Positions 8,022-17,019 of a stretch of 55,475 bases of DNA are shown in pieces. Source of the stretch: Borreliella garinii. Its GTDB lineage: Bacteria > Spirochaetota > Spirochaetia > JABEVK01. The stretch lies in NCBI GenBank assembly GCA_020720765.1, contig DYOB01000007.1:1-55475 (forward strand). Reading direction: 5' to 3'. The notes beneath the pieces were generated by a model, which saw only the letters and a list, made by a program, of their open reading frames with translations, was not told the DNA's origin and searched no databases. Positions within the stretch are counted from its first letter, which is position 1; every line of letters begins with the position of its first letter. A program made the position numbers and the translations under genes.

Positions 8022-11000
8022 ATGAAACCGATACGGGAATTTGGCCTGGGCTTGAACCTGCTCGCCCCTGAGCACAAGTCTCAAATGATTGAATACATCA
8101 ACCTGAAACTTGCCACTTTGGGGTATCCCTTTTACGAAAAAGGCGGCACCCGCGGGCTCAACCTAGCGAAGAACCTTATTCAGAATTTCAGGGAAAAAAA
8201 CCGCCTTCTCGATACCTACCTTCCGCCGGCGGATAAAAGAATCCAGGATTTTCTTAATTCTTATTTAGAAGGCATCGGTTTGGAATCCATTCCCAGACTC
8301 CCTTCAAATACACTTACCCTGGACAGGTACGGTATGGCCAGGGAACTCAGCTTCCCGCCGGATGGCCATAAAGTAGTGTCGCCGACTTTGACATCCTACA
8401 GGGTTTACAACGGTGTGCTTCATAACCCCCTCAACGACCGCAGAACCACAAAAGGCGTCTTCCACGTCACGGAAGGCGGCCTTCCGGTTCCCGTAGATAA
8501 GAAAGAAGTTCCCAAGGTCACCTTTGCACGGCTCCTCGAAGCCGCCTTCCGGCCGCCTGAAGATTTGATGACACTCCCCTTTACAACTACCCAGGAGAAA
8601 AAAGCCCAGACCTGGGTCAGCCTCCTTCTCCGCCCCATCGTGGTGCCGGAGGTTCCGGGATTCATCCATGAAAAGAGCATGGAAATTCGATTTTTTGCTC
8701 CCGGTAGCCTGATTTGCAACCTGGACTTTGTTGAAAGCATCTTCGGAAACGCTGGCGATCCTTACATCCCGGCCCAGGATTCAGGTTTGGATCCCCAGCA
8801 TTGGACCGGACACACAGGATGTATCATTCTTGCTACACATTTAACAAAACTCCGCAAACGGGACGTAGGGCTTCCAAAGTTTGAGGATGCCACCGAACGC
8901 CAGAAGCGGGACGGAATGTGCTGGAAAACAGAGGACGAGCTCTACAACGACGGCGGAGCCTTTAAAATCACCACCAGGGACGAACGTGGTGTCATGGTTA
9001 CGATTGTTGCAGACAATTACTTCGGTTATTCAAAAAAAGAAATCAAAACCCAGATAAGCTATTCTGCCAACCTCTACGGACTTGCCGAAGAGGAACACGC
9101 CGGCGGAGCATTGACCTATCCCAGATATAACCTTGGCATCAAATTCCTTCCCGATTCCAACCTTAAAACAAACGGCCAGACCTTCCTTGATGTTCAAAGA
9201 GTTCTGGGGGACAACATCGATGTTCAACCGCTGGGATATGCTATCGACAAGCACTTCAACGATATCATTTACCTGCCGGGAGACGCAATTATCGACATGG
9301 AGGACCAAACAGCATATTGGTACAGGGAAGGTCAAAAAATCACCCTCGACGTGAGGCCGAATTTCAACTATTTCCATCCCAGCGGGTACAAGGTCCATAT
9401 GGAACAACACCCTTCGACCAAAGCATGGAGGCTTGTCGGCACGGTTTCGGAGGGCACACTCTGCCACAAACCCTGTACGGTCAGCGGAGGCGGAAAGAGC
9501 GAGATCAGTAAAAGCATCTGGGATGCCATCAGTTTCAGTCCCATCACCATCGGTGATTTTAAAACGGACTTGGATATGGTTCAGGATATCCTTGATAAAG
9601 ATTATTCGAAACGTTTTATTGTCGAACCCGATCGAGGAGGACAGCCGCCGAGAACGCTGCTGAGCAATAAAAGAAGCCTAGGATCAGTGATAAAACTTTT
9701 TACCCCCAGCCCCCAGTACACACCCGAATTCAACACCTGGCTTGAATCACTCCCCCACCGGATAAAAGCGCTTGTTTTTCTCGTAAAACGCTTTTATCAG
9801 CCTGAATGGGGATCAGGGTGGAGGGAACACTTCAGTGTTGATGTCGTCAACGGAGCCCACGGCAACGTCCTGAAATTTGACGGCCGCCCTCTAATGGGTT
9901 CCTACCTCCGCATGGGTTTGAGTGACAACGGAACATGGTGGACCTTTAAACTGCGCCAGGACTTTATGCCGAGTGAAAAAGTTCAATGGGAAGACGATAT
10001 CACTGCAAGCGTTATCGTGCCTGCCAGACTTATTACAGGACTCAACTCGGAATATACTAATCCTTCGGTAAAGATGGCCCTAAACTGCGAGTACCGTTTC
10101 TTCCAGAGACCCGACGAGGCAGTCCATAGAGGCTACGACAAACAGACAGAAAAGGACATGTCGGGACCGGATAACTTCATCTCGAACTTTGAACCTTTCC
10201 CCCGCGAAGCCGCAGATAGTTTTCTCTCTAAGTCCATATCCTTCTCGGAATATTCTGAGCCCATGCAGACAGCAATACACAATATAGCGGACGACAGCAG
10301 ATTCGAATATTTCGTCGTTTCTTCCAACCCGAGAATCGTCGATGGCGGACCATCGAAAAATCCGCGTTACCTCCAGATGGATCCAGCCCTGCTTAAACCC
10401 CGCCAGCGCTATATAGCTGACGTTGGTGTCCGCCTGGCCCGAATGCTGGATAAAAACCTCCAGGTCCACCATCCCGTCAACGCCGTCTTACCGGGGCGCA
10501 GGAATAATCCTTCTGAACCCGCCGCAAAAATCAGACCGCTTGCAGTATATAACCCTATCCACTTCCAGGAATTGCCAGAGCTTTTCATGGACTTCCTCTG
10601 CAGTCTTACCGGGAAAAGCCCCAGTACGACCGGAGCAGGTTCGGAAGGAGCTTTAACCAAGGGGCCTTTTAACGCCCTGGTTCCCACTACCGACCTCAAT
10701 AACGCGCTTCTGGGTATGATCATCACGGATTACCACGCATTCTCTACAGCTGCGGGTTATATAGGCCCACGCTACAGGGTCGACCACGATATCAGCCTCC
10801 TCGTCCCCGAAGTGTGGTCCAGAATGTCCCCTCAGGAAAGAGATCCCTATTATCTCATAAAGTCAAAATGCCTTGAAAAGATAGAAAATTTTGAATTCAA
10901 GGGCCGGACCATTCATGCCAGCCGCCTGGGCTACAGGATCACCCGCGAGTTTTGCACGCTCTTTCTCGGCAGAATCTTCGACGACCCGGGGATAGTCTTC

Positions 11001-11477
11001 GTCGAGGAAATGCTGAAACCCGAACTCCAGAGCATGGAAGACTTTGTGGATGGGATAGAGAATATCACCGAGGCCCAGCATAAAGTCGCTCTTGAATACT
11101 TTGAAGATAACAGCGTCGAGAGCGCCATCCCTCCGCTTAAAGCCATCCTCCATATCATGGCGCACGGAACTTACGAAGGAAAGGATATTTCCCACCCGGA
11201 CATTAGAAAACTTTTTCAGCGTGAGAACGTCCTGGCCAGCGATTGGTACCGCTCAAGACTTGTGACCCTCCAGGAACGAAGTGCGAAAACACTTGAGAAT
11301 CAGATCGCATATATGGAAAAATTTCTTCAGACCCATCAGTCGTCGGACTTTCTAGGGGAACTCAACCAGCCTTCATTACTTGAATGGAGTAGGACCAAGC
11401 TTTCGGAGATTCGGTCCCAGGGTTTTATTGAAGAAATGACCGGAACCATCGGAGCCGACCCCCTTTTCCGTTTATGA
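8022..11477 (+). CDS. Probable PPi-type phosphoenolpyruvate carboxykinase
   Basis: Very large soluble protein of 1151 residues without signal peptide or membrane segments. Size and a nucleotide-binding-like segment CHKPCTVSGGGKSEISKS (about residues 480-498) fit the PPi-dependent PEP carboxykinases of Entamoeba and propionibacteria (about 1100-1150 residues), which interconvert oxaloacetate plus PPi with PEP plus phosphate and CO2. Other segments that look conserved: TGHTGCIILATHL, GGALTYPRYNLG, and ITDYHAFSTAAGYIGPRYRV. GGAGGA precedes the ATG. The stop codon overlaps the start of the CorA-like gene (ATGA). The assignment comes from recalled family features, not alignment; otherwise it is a conserved protein of unknown function. 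Confidence 0.6.
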   Translation: MKPIREFGLGLNLLAPEHKSQMIEYINLKLATLGYPFYEKGGTRGLNLAKNLIQNFREKNRLLDTYLPPADKRIQDFLNSYLEGIGLESIPRLPSNTLTLDRYGMARELSFPPDGHKVVSPTLTSYRVYNGVLHNPLNDRRTTKGVFHVTEGGLPVPVDKKEVPKVTFARLLEAAFRPPEDLMTLPFTTTQEKKAQTWVSLLLRPIVVPEVPGFIHEKSMEIRFFAPGSLICNLDFVESIFGNAGDPYIPAQDSGLDPQHWTGHTGCIILATHLTKLRKRDVGLPKFEDATERQKRDGMCWKTEDELYNDGGAFKITTRDERGVMVTIVADNYFGYSKKEIKTQISYSANLYGLAEEEHAGGALTYPRYNLGIKFLPDSNLKTNGQTFLDVQRVLGDNIDVQPLGYAIDKHFNDIIYLPGDAIIDMEDQTAYWYREGQKITLDVRPNFNYFHPSGYKVHMEQHPSTKAWRLVGTVSEGTLCHKPCTVSGGGKSEISKSIWDAISFSPITIGDFKTDLDMVQDILDKDYSKRFIVEPDRGGQPPRTLLSNKRSLGSVIKLFTPSPQYTPEFNTWLESLPHRIKALVFLVKRFYQPEWGSGWREHFSVDVVNGAHGNVLKFDGRPLMGSYLRMGLSDNGTWWTFKLRQDFMPSEKVQWEDDITASVIVPARLITGLNSEYTNPSVKMALNCEYRFFQRPDEAVHRGYDKQTEKDMSGPDNFISNFEPFPREAADSFLSKSISFSEYSEPMQTAIHNIADDSRFEYFVVSSNPRIVDGGPSKNPRYLQMDPALLKPRQRYIADVGVRLARMLDKNLQVHHPVNAVLPGRRNNPSEPAAKIRPLAVYNPIHFQELPELFMDFLCSLTGKSPSTTGAGSEGALTKGPFNALVPTTDLNNALLGMIITDYHAFSTAAGYIGPRYRVDHDISLLVPEVWSRMSPQERDPYYLIKSKCLEKIENFEFKGRTIHASRLGYRITREFCTLFLGRIFDDPGIVFVEEMLKPELQSMEDFVDGIENITEAQHKVALEYFEDNSVESAIPPLKAILHIMAHGTYEGKDISHPDIRKLFQRENVLASDWYRSRLVTLQERSAKTLENQIAYMEKFLQTHQSSDFLGELNQPSLLEWSRTKLSEIRSQGFIEEMTGTIGADPLFRL

Positions 11478-12448
11478 GAACAGACTTCATTATTTCAGAA
11501 GGAAAACTCTGTGCTTTTGAGGGGGATGGAACGGTTCAGGTTTTCATCACCCCAACGAGTGAAGAAAAAAGTCTGCTCACCGATGCTTTCGGCATTGACA
11601 TACATAACCTCGATTCAGCCCTGGACAATGACGAGGTGTCGCGTATTGAAAACGATGAAGGTGCCTTAGCGATTTTTTTTAAACGCCCGAAAAACTACAT
11701 TTCTTCCGACAGACTTCTCTTTCAAGTAGTAAACATGGGCCTCTTTATCTTTCCTGATAAACTGATAGCCATCCTTCCCGACGACGCCCCTCTCCTGGAA
11801 GAAAAATACAACAATAGAATCAAGGATCTCACAGATGCGCTTCTACGGATTTTAGGTTCTATTACCAACCATTTTCTCAGCCACCTCAAGATCATCAATA
11901 TGCTCAGCGACTCGCTGGAGAATAAACTCACAACAACCCTCGATAACCACTATCTATTGAACCTTTTTACCCTTGAAAAGAGTCTAGTCTTTTTTCTCAA
12001 CGGAATCAGCGGGAACGGTCTCGTCCTTAAAAGACTGTCCAATATTTCATCACGCCTTAGTTTTCATGAAGACCAGTCCGACCTTTTAGAAGATATTATC
12101 ATCGAGAACCAGCAGAGCCTAAAACAGGCAGAGATTTCCTCGGATATTCATACAAGCATGATGGATGCCAGGGGAAGTATTATCAGCAACAACCAGAATC
12201 AGTTGATCAAGAAACTCACAGTTATCAATGTAGTCTTCATGCCGCTCAACCTTATTGCCGCCATTGGCGGAATGAGTGAATACACAAATTTTACAGCACA
12301 AATCCCCTGGCCGATAAGTTACAGTTTCTTCGGCCTGGGGTTGGTTTTCCTTGGTTTTATGACCTACAATATTCTGAAGTTCACGGGGCGAGAGCCGGCC
12401 CGAGTACGGGGCCGACAATCAGGGAAGAATCCTCGGATCCAGTGGTAA
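11474..12448 (+). CDS. CorA-family divalent cation transporter
   Basis: 324 residues with a cytoplasmic N-terminal domain, a long helical middle (about 120-240) and two C-terminal membrane segments: LTVINVVFMPLNLIAAIGG and ISYSFFGLGLVFLGFMTYNI. This is the CorA plan. The signature loop after the first membrane helix is GGMSEYTNF, where classical CorA has GMN; such variants occur in CorA-like branches. The start overlaps the stop of the PEPCK-like gene (ATGA), so the two are translationally coupled. It may supply Mg2+ or Mn2+ for that enzyme (inference). The 3' end overlaps the convergent lipoprotein gene by 68 bases. Confidence 0.85.
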   Translation: MRTDFIISEGKLCAFEGDGTVQVFITPTSEEKSLLTDAFGIDIHNLDSALDNDEVSRIENDEGALAIFFKRPKNYISSDRLLFQVVNMGLFIFPDKLIAILPDDAPLLEEKYNNRIKDLTDALLRILGSITNHFLSHLKIINMLSDSLENKLTTTLDNHYLLNLFTLEKSLVFFLNGISGNGLVLKRLSNISSRLSFHEDQSDLLEDIIIENQQSLKQAEISSDIHTSMMDARGSIISNNQNQLIKKLTVINVVFMPLNLIAAIGGMSEYTNFTAQIPWPISYSFFGLGLVFLGFMTYNILKFTGREPARVRGRQSGKNPRIQW

Positions 12449-12830
12449 GTATTCCCATTATTTTTATGGAGAGGACCTTGGGCCATTCAGGAACCATTCC
12501 AGAATAAGTGCCTGCTTCGTACATTGCGAGTATTTTATTGAAACCTTCTATAGCAGCTTCTTTCCGCCCCATCTTATAATCGAGAAAGGCAATCTCGTAT
12601 TCTGCAGAAACCCTATAACCCGGGTCGCTGATACCGGTTTCAAGAAAAATACGGTAAATTTTTTGTGCTAGTTCGAAATCGTTTTGGTCGGAAGCAAGCT
12701 GGGCCCGTTGGAAATACACTTCAGGACTTGATCCAGGTTCGAAAGTCGTATCAACGGTACTGCAACCAGCAAAAAAGGCGAAAGCCGAAAAACCGGCTAC
12801 GAGTATAATTAAATTTTTTAACATTTTCAT
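12381..12830 (-). CDS. Small TPR-like lipoprotein
   Basis: 149 residues: basic N-terminus MKMLKNL, hydrophobic stretch, and lipobox FFAGC (Cys22), hence a predicted lipoprotein. Residues 38-110 look like two tetratricopeptide-type helical repeats (VYFQRAQLASDQNDFELAQKI and YEIAFLDYKMGRKEAAIEGF), resembling small BamD- or YfgC-like scaffolds. The start codon overlaps the upstream stop (ATGA). Function unknown; probably a periplasmic-side scaffold. Confidence 0.75.
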   Translation of the reverse strand: MKMLKNLIILVAGFSAFAFFAGCSTVDTTFEPGSSPEVYFQRAQLASDQNDFELAQKIYRIFLETGISDPGYRVSAEYEIAFLDYKMGRKEAAIEGFNKILAMYEAGTYSGMVPEWPKVLSIKIMGILTTGSEDSSLIVGPVLGPALAP

Positions 12831-13144
12831 CCTTTGGAATAAACCTCGTCTTTAGTAGGAAGTACAGCCTTGAGTTCTTTCAAGAAACTTCTGCTGTCCC
12901 CCATGGGATTGTAAGAATCGCATTGGTCCAGAATTCTGCGTGATAAGGTGAAATATTTGTGCAACTTCTCTTCACCGCTCTTTTTTTGCCACTTACCCAC
13001 CGAACATCGAACCCTTAACTGATATTGGGATCCATTGCCGAGAGCTACCTTGACGACTTTGCAATTAACACAATTCGCACAGTAAATTTTATCCTCATGG
13101 AATTCCTCTACCACCGAACCTTCCAACTCGTCATCCTCGTTCAT
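12827..13144 (-). CDS. Cys-rich hypothetical protein (possible zinc ribbon)
   Basis: 105 residues, not recognised. An acidic N-terminus (MNEDDELEGSVVEEF) is followed by CANCVNCK, then RCSVGKW and DQCDSY. The CxxCxxC cluster plus two later cysteines suggests a metal-binding knuckle (zinc or Fe-S). The start at 13144 is chosen for the purine-rich AAAAGGGGGAATC upstream; the frame extends to 13192. Translationally coupled to the lipoprotein gene downstream. Confidence 0.65.
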   Translation of the reverse strand: MNEDDELEGSVVEEFHEDKIYCANCVNCKVVKVALGNGSQYQLRVRCSVGKWQKKSGEEKLHKYFTLSRRILDQCDSYNPMGDSRSFLKELKAVLPTKDEVYSKG

Positions 13145-13177
13145 GATTCCCCCTTTTGGCTCTAGTGTAACACCACC

Positions 13178-13206
13178 TTCACGTTCGGTCAAGTTTCCGC
13201 TACACT
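13178..13206 (+). promoter_or_regulatory. Promoter giving a leaderless DUF554 mRNA
   Basis: TTCACG (13178-13183), 17-bp spacer, TACACT (13201-13206), then six bases and the ATG at 13213, which falls at predicted +1. No Shine-Dalgarno sequence. Confidence 0.55.
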
Positions 13207-13212
13207 CCCTTT

Positions 13213-13917
13213 ATGATCGGCGTAATTGTAAACTCAATAACAGTAATTTTGGGATCGATTCTAGGTTTGGCCTTCGGCAATAAACTCAATGATGACAATA
13301 GAAACATAGTTTCCAACTCTGCGGGCGTTGTAACACTGATTCTTGGTATTCAGATGGCGCTGACCACACAAAACCCTGTCGTTATCCTTCTTGCCATGAT
13401 AACCGGGGGACTTACCGGACATTTGCTTGGAATTGAGAAGACAATTTTGAATTTAGGCGAAAGAATTAGGAAAATCACCGGAAGCAAGGACGGCGAGGGC
13501 TTTGCGCATGGTTTTTTGTCCGCTGTTGTCTTGTTTTGTGTCGGAGCCATGACCATCATCGGCAGTTTCCGTAGCGGAACTTCGGGGGATAACAGCCTGA
13601 TTTTCCTTAAAAGTACCTTGGATGGCTTTATGGCCATCATCCTCGCCAGCACCCTGGGTATCGGAGTCCTCTTTTCAAGTATTGTGATCCTGCTTTACCA
13701 AGGGATTCTTGTTCTTTCCGCGGGTTGGCTTCAACCCTATATTGACGAGCGGCTTCTCACCGAAATTGGGGCTGTCGGTGGACTACTTGTACTTTTTATT
13801 GGGCTTGATCTGCTGAAAATAAAGAAAGTCTCTACGGCCGACTTTCTCCCCAGTCTTCTTTTCGTGGTGGTATTTGTCAGGCTGGAGACCCTTATCCAGG
13901 GTTGGTTTCCAGCCTAA
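13213..13917 (+). CDS. DUF554 family membrane protein
   Basis: 234-residue integral membrane protein with about six or seven hydrophobic segments and the family N-terminus MIGVIVNSITVILGSILGLA, followed by ILGIQMAL and the glycine-rich ITGGLTGHLLGIE. Matches DUF554 (YdfK/YqgA-like), whose transport or other role is unknown. The ATG has no Shine-Dalgarno sequence; the promoter positions suggest leaderless initiation. It overlaps the convergent HAD gene by four bases. Confidence 0.9.
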   Translation: MIGVIVNSITVILGSILGLAFGNKLNDDNRNIVSNSAGVVTLILGIQMALTTQNPVVILLAMITGGLTGHLLGIEKTILNLGERIRKITGSKDGEGFAHGFLSAVVLFCVGAMTIIGSFRSGTSGDNSLIFLKSTLDGFMAIILASTLGIGVLFSSIVILLYQGILVLSAGWLQPYIDERLLTEIGAVGGLLVLFIGLDLLKIKKVSTADFLPSLLFVVVFVRLETLIQGWFPA

Positions 13918-14714
13918 CGTTGTGCCGCCGCCTCCAGTGCCATAAGGATATTTTGATACAAGTCGCTCCCGCGGTTATATTTGGGTGCTAGGACGCCTTG
14001 AACACGACGTTCTTGAACGAAGCCCCAGGCCTTTCTCCGGTTGCCGTGTTGGGGGTCATAAACAGCAAATGCGGTGCCTCCGTTTTTTTGCAAAAGCGAG
14101 AATACCGGTACATCTGTGAGTCCATCACCAACCGACACAAACCTCACCATGGGAATCCGCAGGTTTTCGGTACGCATATTCACATCGAAAGGCCTGTTTT
14201 TGTACTCGGGTCCAACCATCCCTTTGCTGATTTGGTAAACGTAACGGGTTTTATCCGTGAAACTGACGATGCGGCGGGGAAAATCAACGGTTCCATCCGG
14301 CTTGTAATGCCAGTCGCACGACCAAATGTCGCGGAAATATTTAGCAATGGAGGAGGAGCGGACAACGTCCCCCATCCCGCTGGAAATAAGATAGAACTCT
14401 ACTTCCGCCTCGGGTTGAAGTTCAGCGAGGTCTTGTTGAATATTTCGGAAAAAGCTTTTAACTCCCGGGTGGTAGGATAAGGTACTACCAGCCTCCACAA
14501 AATCTTCTCTTGTAAAGGGCTTACCTCGACTCTCTCCCAACAACTTGATTTCGTAAAGATAAGCAGGAACAGGGTCCCAACCTTCGTTTATGCGTTGCGC
14601 AACAGGACCACTCCAAAAATCCCCGGGAACTATTCCTTGCCTTTCTAAAAACCAGGAGGAACTATCCGGGACCAGGGTATCATCAAAATCAAAAACCAGA
14701 GCAAGAGGAGTCAC
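13914..14714 (-). CDS. HAD-superfamily phosphatase-like protein
   Basis: 266 residues with HAD motif I at the N-terminus (LVFDFDDTLVPDSS), a motif II-like YLISSGMGDVV, and motif IV VSVGDGLTDVPVFSLL. The layout resembles phosphoserine-phosphatase-like HADs with an inserted cap (about residues 20-100). The substrate is unknown. The start is GTG at 14714 with a weak GGTAG upstream. A terminator separates it from the ABC ATPase gene upstream, so it should have its own promoter, which I could not identify. Confidence 0.8.
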   Translation of the reverse strand: MTPLALVFDFDDTLVPDSSSWFLERQGIVPGDFWSGPVAQRINEGWDPVPAYLYEIKLLGESRGKPFTREDFVEAGSTLSYHPGVKSFFRNIQQDLAELQPEAEVEFYLISSGMGDVVRSSSIAKYFRDIWSCDWHYKPDGTVDFPRRIVSFTDKTRYVYQISKGMVGPEYKNRPFDVNMRTENLRIPMVRFVSVGDGLTDVPVFSLLQKNGGTAFAVYDPQHGNRRKAWGFVQERRVQGVLAPKYNRGSDLYQNILMALEAAAQR

Positions 14715-14727
14715 GGTTGCTACCCTG

Positions 14728-14760
14728 AAAAAAAACCGCCCCTACACGTCGTAAGGGCGG
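14728..14760 (-). terminator. Rho-independent terminator of the ABC ATPase gene
   Basis: On the minus strand CCGCCCTTAC-GACGT-GTAGGGGCGG forms a 10-bp stem (one G-T pair) with a 5-base loop, followed by eight T residues. It lies 18 bases after the ATPase stop codon. Confidence 0.9.
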
Positions 14761-14777
14761 ATTGATTCTTTAAAAAC

Positions 14778-15896
14778 CTAGAGGGTATGACTTTTTTCCT
14801 CGTCGAAAATAATGGACTGCTCGGTTTCCTTGTCGAAGAAATGGGCTTTTTCCATTTTCGGCTGGAAATACAGTTCCTGGCCGACCGAAAAATGTTTGTT
14901 AGGTTCCACACTGACGATCATCTGATGGTCCTGGGTTCCCACATAAAGGTGGATTTCTGCTCCTAATGGCTCAACGACTTCTACTTTTACGGTCATTGTT
15001 GACTCACCGGGGCGTTCAACCATAATCATTTCTTCAGGCCGGATACCGAAACGAATTTCCTTCCCGGCATAGGGTCTGAGTCTGTCGGCTTGGGTTCCTG
15101 AAAGAGCCAAGGTGAAACTTGCTTCTTTTAGAAGAACCTTATCACCTGAAGTTTCAACAGCAAGGTTGAGGATGTTCATAGGGGGCGAACCTATAAAACC
15201 TGCCACAAAACTGTTGATGGGGTGGTTATACAGTCCAAGCGGAGTACCAATCTGCTGGATCAAACCATCCCGCAGTACCACAATTCTGTCTGCCATCGTC
15301 ATAGCCTCGACCTGATCGTGGGTCACATAAACCATGGTAGCTTGGAGACGGGTATGCAGACCGCTAATTTCAGCGCGCATCTGAACCCTGAGTTTTGCGT
15401 CTAGGTTGGAAAGCGGCTCGTCAAAAAGGAAAACTTTTGGTTTACGTACGATGGCGCGTCCTACGGCCACGCGCTGGCGCTGGCCTCCCGAAAGTGCCTT
15501 GGGTTTGCGTTCCAAAAGGGATTCGATATCCAGGATTTGTGCAGCTTCTTTCACACGGTTTTCGATTTCTGTCTGGGGATACTTGCGAATCCTCAGTCCG
15601 AAAGCCATGTTTTCAAAAACGTTCATGTGCGGATAAAGGGCGTAATTCTGAAAAACCATCGCAATATCCCTGTCTTTAGGGGCAATATCGTTCATCAGTA
15701 TCCCATCGATGGTCAACTCGCCCTCGCTGATTTCTTCCAAACCTGCGATCATTCGAAGGGTTGTGCTTTTTCCACAACCGGAAGGACCGACCATCACGAC
15801 AAATTCTTTATCGTGTACAGCGATGTTCACCTTATCTACAGCGCGAACGTCCCCTTCGTATACTTTGCTGACATCTTTCAGCAACACCTCAGCCAT
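14778..15896 (-). CDS. ugpC: Sugar ABC transporter ATP-binding protein (UgpC/MalK/MsmK type)
   Basis: 372-residue ATPase of carbohydrate importers. Walker A GPSGCGKST (about 37-45), Q-loop FQNYALYPHM, signature LSGGQRQRVAVGRAIVR, Walker B KVFLFDEPLSNLDAKLR, H-loop VYVTHDQVEAMTMAD. After residue 240 comes the OB-fold regulatory domain (IRFGIRPEEM, PLGAEIHLYVG) typical of the MalK/UgpC class. GGAGG precedes the ATG. No permease genes are adjacent, so it may be a shared ATPase serving several sugar importers, as MsmK does elsewhere. Followed by a strong terminator. Confidence 0.93.
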   Translation of the reverse strand: MAEVLLKDVSKVYEGDVRAVDKVNIAVHDKEFVVMVGPSGCGKSTTLRMIAGLEEISEGELTIDGILMNDIAPKDRDIAMVFQNYALYPHMNVFENMAFGLRIRKYPQTEIENRVKEAAQILDIESLLERKPKALSGGQRQRVAVGRAIVRKPKVFLFDEPLSNLDAKLRVQMRAEISGLHTRLQATMVYVTHDQVEAMTMADRIVVLRDGLIQQIGTPLGLYNHPINSFVAGFIGSPPMNILNLAVETSGDKVLLKEASFTLALSGTQADRLRPYAGKEIRFGIRPEEMIMVERPGESTMTVKVEVVEPLGAEIHLYVGTQDHQMIVSVEPNKHFSVGQELYFQPKMEKAHFFDKETEQSIIFDEEKSHTL

Positions 15897-15948
15897 GTCC
15901 TACCTCCAAAGAAGATTGTCTCTCAATCCTCATTGTAAATGGTGTTGA

Positions 15949-17019
15949 TCATTCAGTCAACATAAATTTTTGAATTATTTGGTCCCAATTCATGTCACCA
16001 GAAAAGAGCCTGGAAAAATCAACTTTTTGAATGGGCTCGCCCGGGAGAAAAAACAAGACCTCCATCCATTCCTGCGAAACCAGTACGGGCAATCTTGAAC
16101 TAAACCCTTGAGAATTCGAGTTTGAAACAGCTTCTTTAAGGTTATCACCGCTCAATAGCCATGTGAGAAATACTTCACCGGCATTTGTTCCCGAATAAGG
16201 AATGACGGCCCACTGGGTATTGGGAAGGATAGGTACCGCATTATTATACGTTGGAATACGTACGGTTATACCTGTCTTTTCTTCTTCTGCAATAAGGCTG
16301 AAATTTTTTGCCCCTAGACTCCAGAACCCGATTCGGCCGTCTTTGATTTCCCTTAAAGGTACTAAAGACAAAAGTCCCTGTCGAAAAACTAAATCCTGTG
16401 AGGAATTCCGGTCTTTAGACCAAGTACGCCATGTTTCCACCTCGGTTTGAACCAATGAAGAATTTCCAAGGGAGGGAAGGGTTTTCCAATCATACCCGCC
16501 GGTCTGAAGGAAAAACGACCACGCTAAATCCGAGTTCCACCACGGAGAGAACTCCATGCGTCCACGTCTTGCATTACCAAGGGGCTCACCATCGATAAGA
16601 TCGTCCAGGGGAAAATATTTCCCTGTATCATCCTCGCCCTCGGATAAAAGAAGGGGATAGTCAAGAGCTAGAGGCAGGATTTTTACCTCTTTCCCCCATC
16701 CATCTTCCGAAGAATAGATACCTTTAAGAAAATCCTCCGGTGTTCTCCCTGCATTGTCTAAAACGCGGCGAAAATCCCTCGCTTCCGAACGAGGGAAATG
16801 ATAAAGTCCATCCCCCAGCAAGATATCGGGGTTAGCCGCAGAATTTTTTAAATCCATCAAATTCTCAAGGAAAATCACCTCAACACGGATACCTGTTTCG
16901 ATTTGGAAGGTGTCTGCGGCATCCATCCATGCTTCCTCGTTCGTTAAAATAACGAGTTTGGAAGGCTGAAACAAAGAACAGGAGAAAAAAAGAGGCAAAA
17001 GAATCAGAAATCTAGGCAT
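15949..17019 (-). CDS. Extracellular solute-binding lipoprotein (sugar ABC type)
   Basis: 356-residue lipoprotein: MPRFLILLPLFFSC with lipobox FFSC. It then has the pattern of family-1 solute-binding proteins: LVILTNEEAWMDAADTFQIE, a central WWNSDLAWSFFLQTGGYDW, and VRIPTYNNAVPILPNTQWAV near the C-terminus. The start at 17019 is preferred because it gives a proper signal peptide; the open frame extends to 17184 inside the aminotransferase gene. It overlaps the end of that gene by eight bases. With the following ATPase gene it suggests a sugar importer whose permeases lie elsewhere. Confidence 0.8.
   Translation of the reverse strand: MPRFLILLPLFFSCSLFQPSKLVILTNEEAWMDAADTFQIETGIRVEVIFLENLMDLKNSAANPDILLGDGLYHFPRSEARDFRRVLDNAGRTPEDFLKGIYSSEDGWGKEVKILPLALDYPLLLSEGEDDTGKYFPLDDLIDGEPLGNARRGRMEFSPWWNSDLAWSFFLQTGGYDWKTLPSLGNSSLVQTEVETWRTWSKDRNSSQDLVFRQGLLSLVPLREIKDGRIGFWSLGAKNFSLIAEEEKTGITVRIPTYNNAVPILPNTQWAVIPYSGTNAGEVFLTWLLSGDNLKEAVSNSNSQGFSSRLPVLVSQEWMEVLFFLPGEPIQKVDFSRLFSGDMNWDQIIQKFMLTE

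Noticed and set aside
8304-8669. Open frames antisense to the PEPCK-like gene (also 9030-9467, 10080-10472 and others)
   Set aside because: They lie fully opposite a long gene, lack ribosome-binding sites and recognisable domains, and reflect its codon pattern.
13914-14727. Leaderless promoter for the HAD gene
   Set aside because: The hexamer at the required position (AGGGTA) is not a plausible -10 box.
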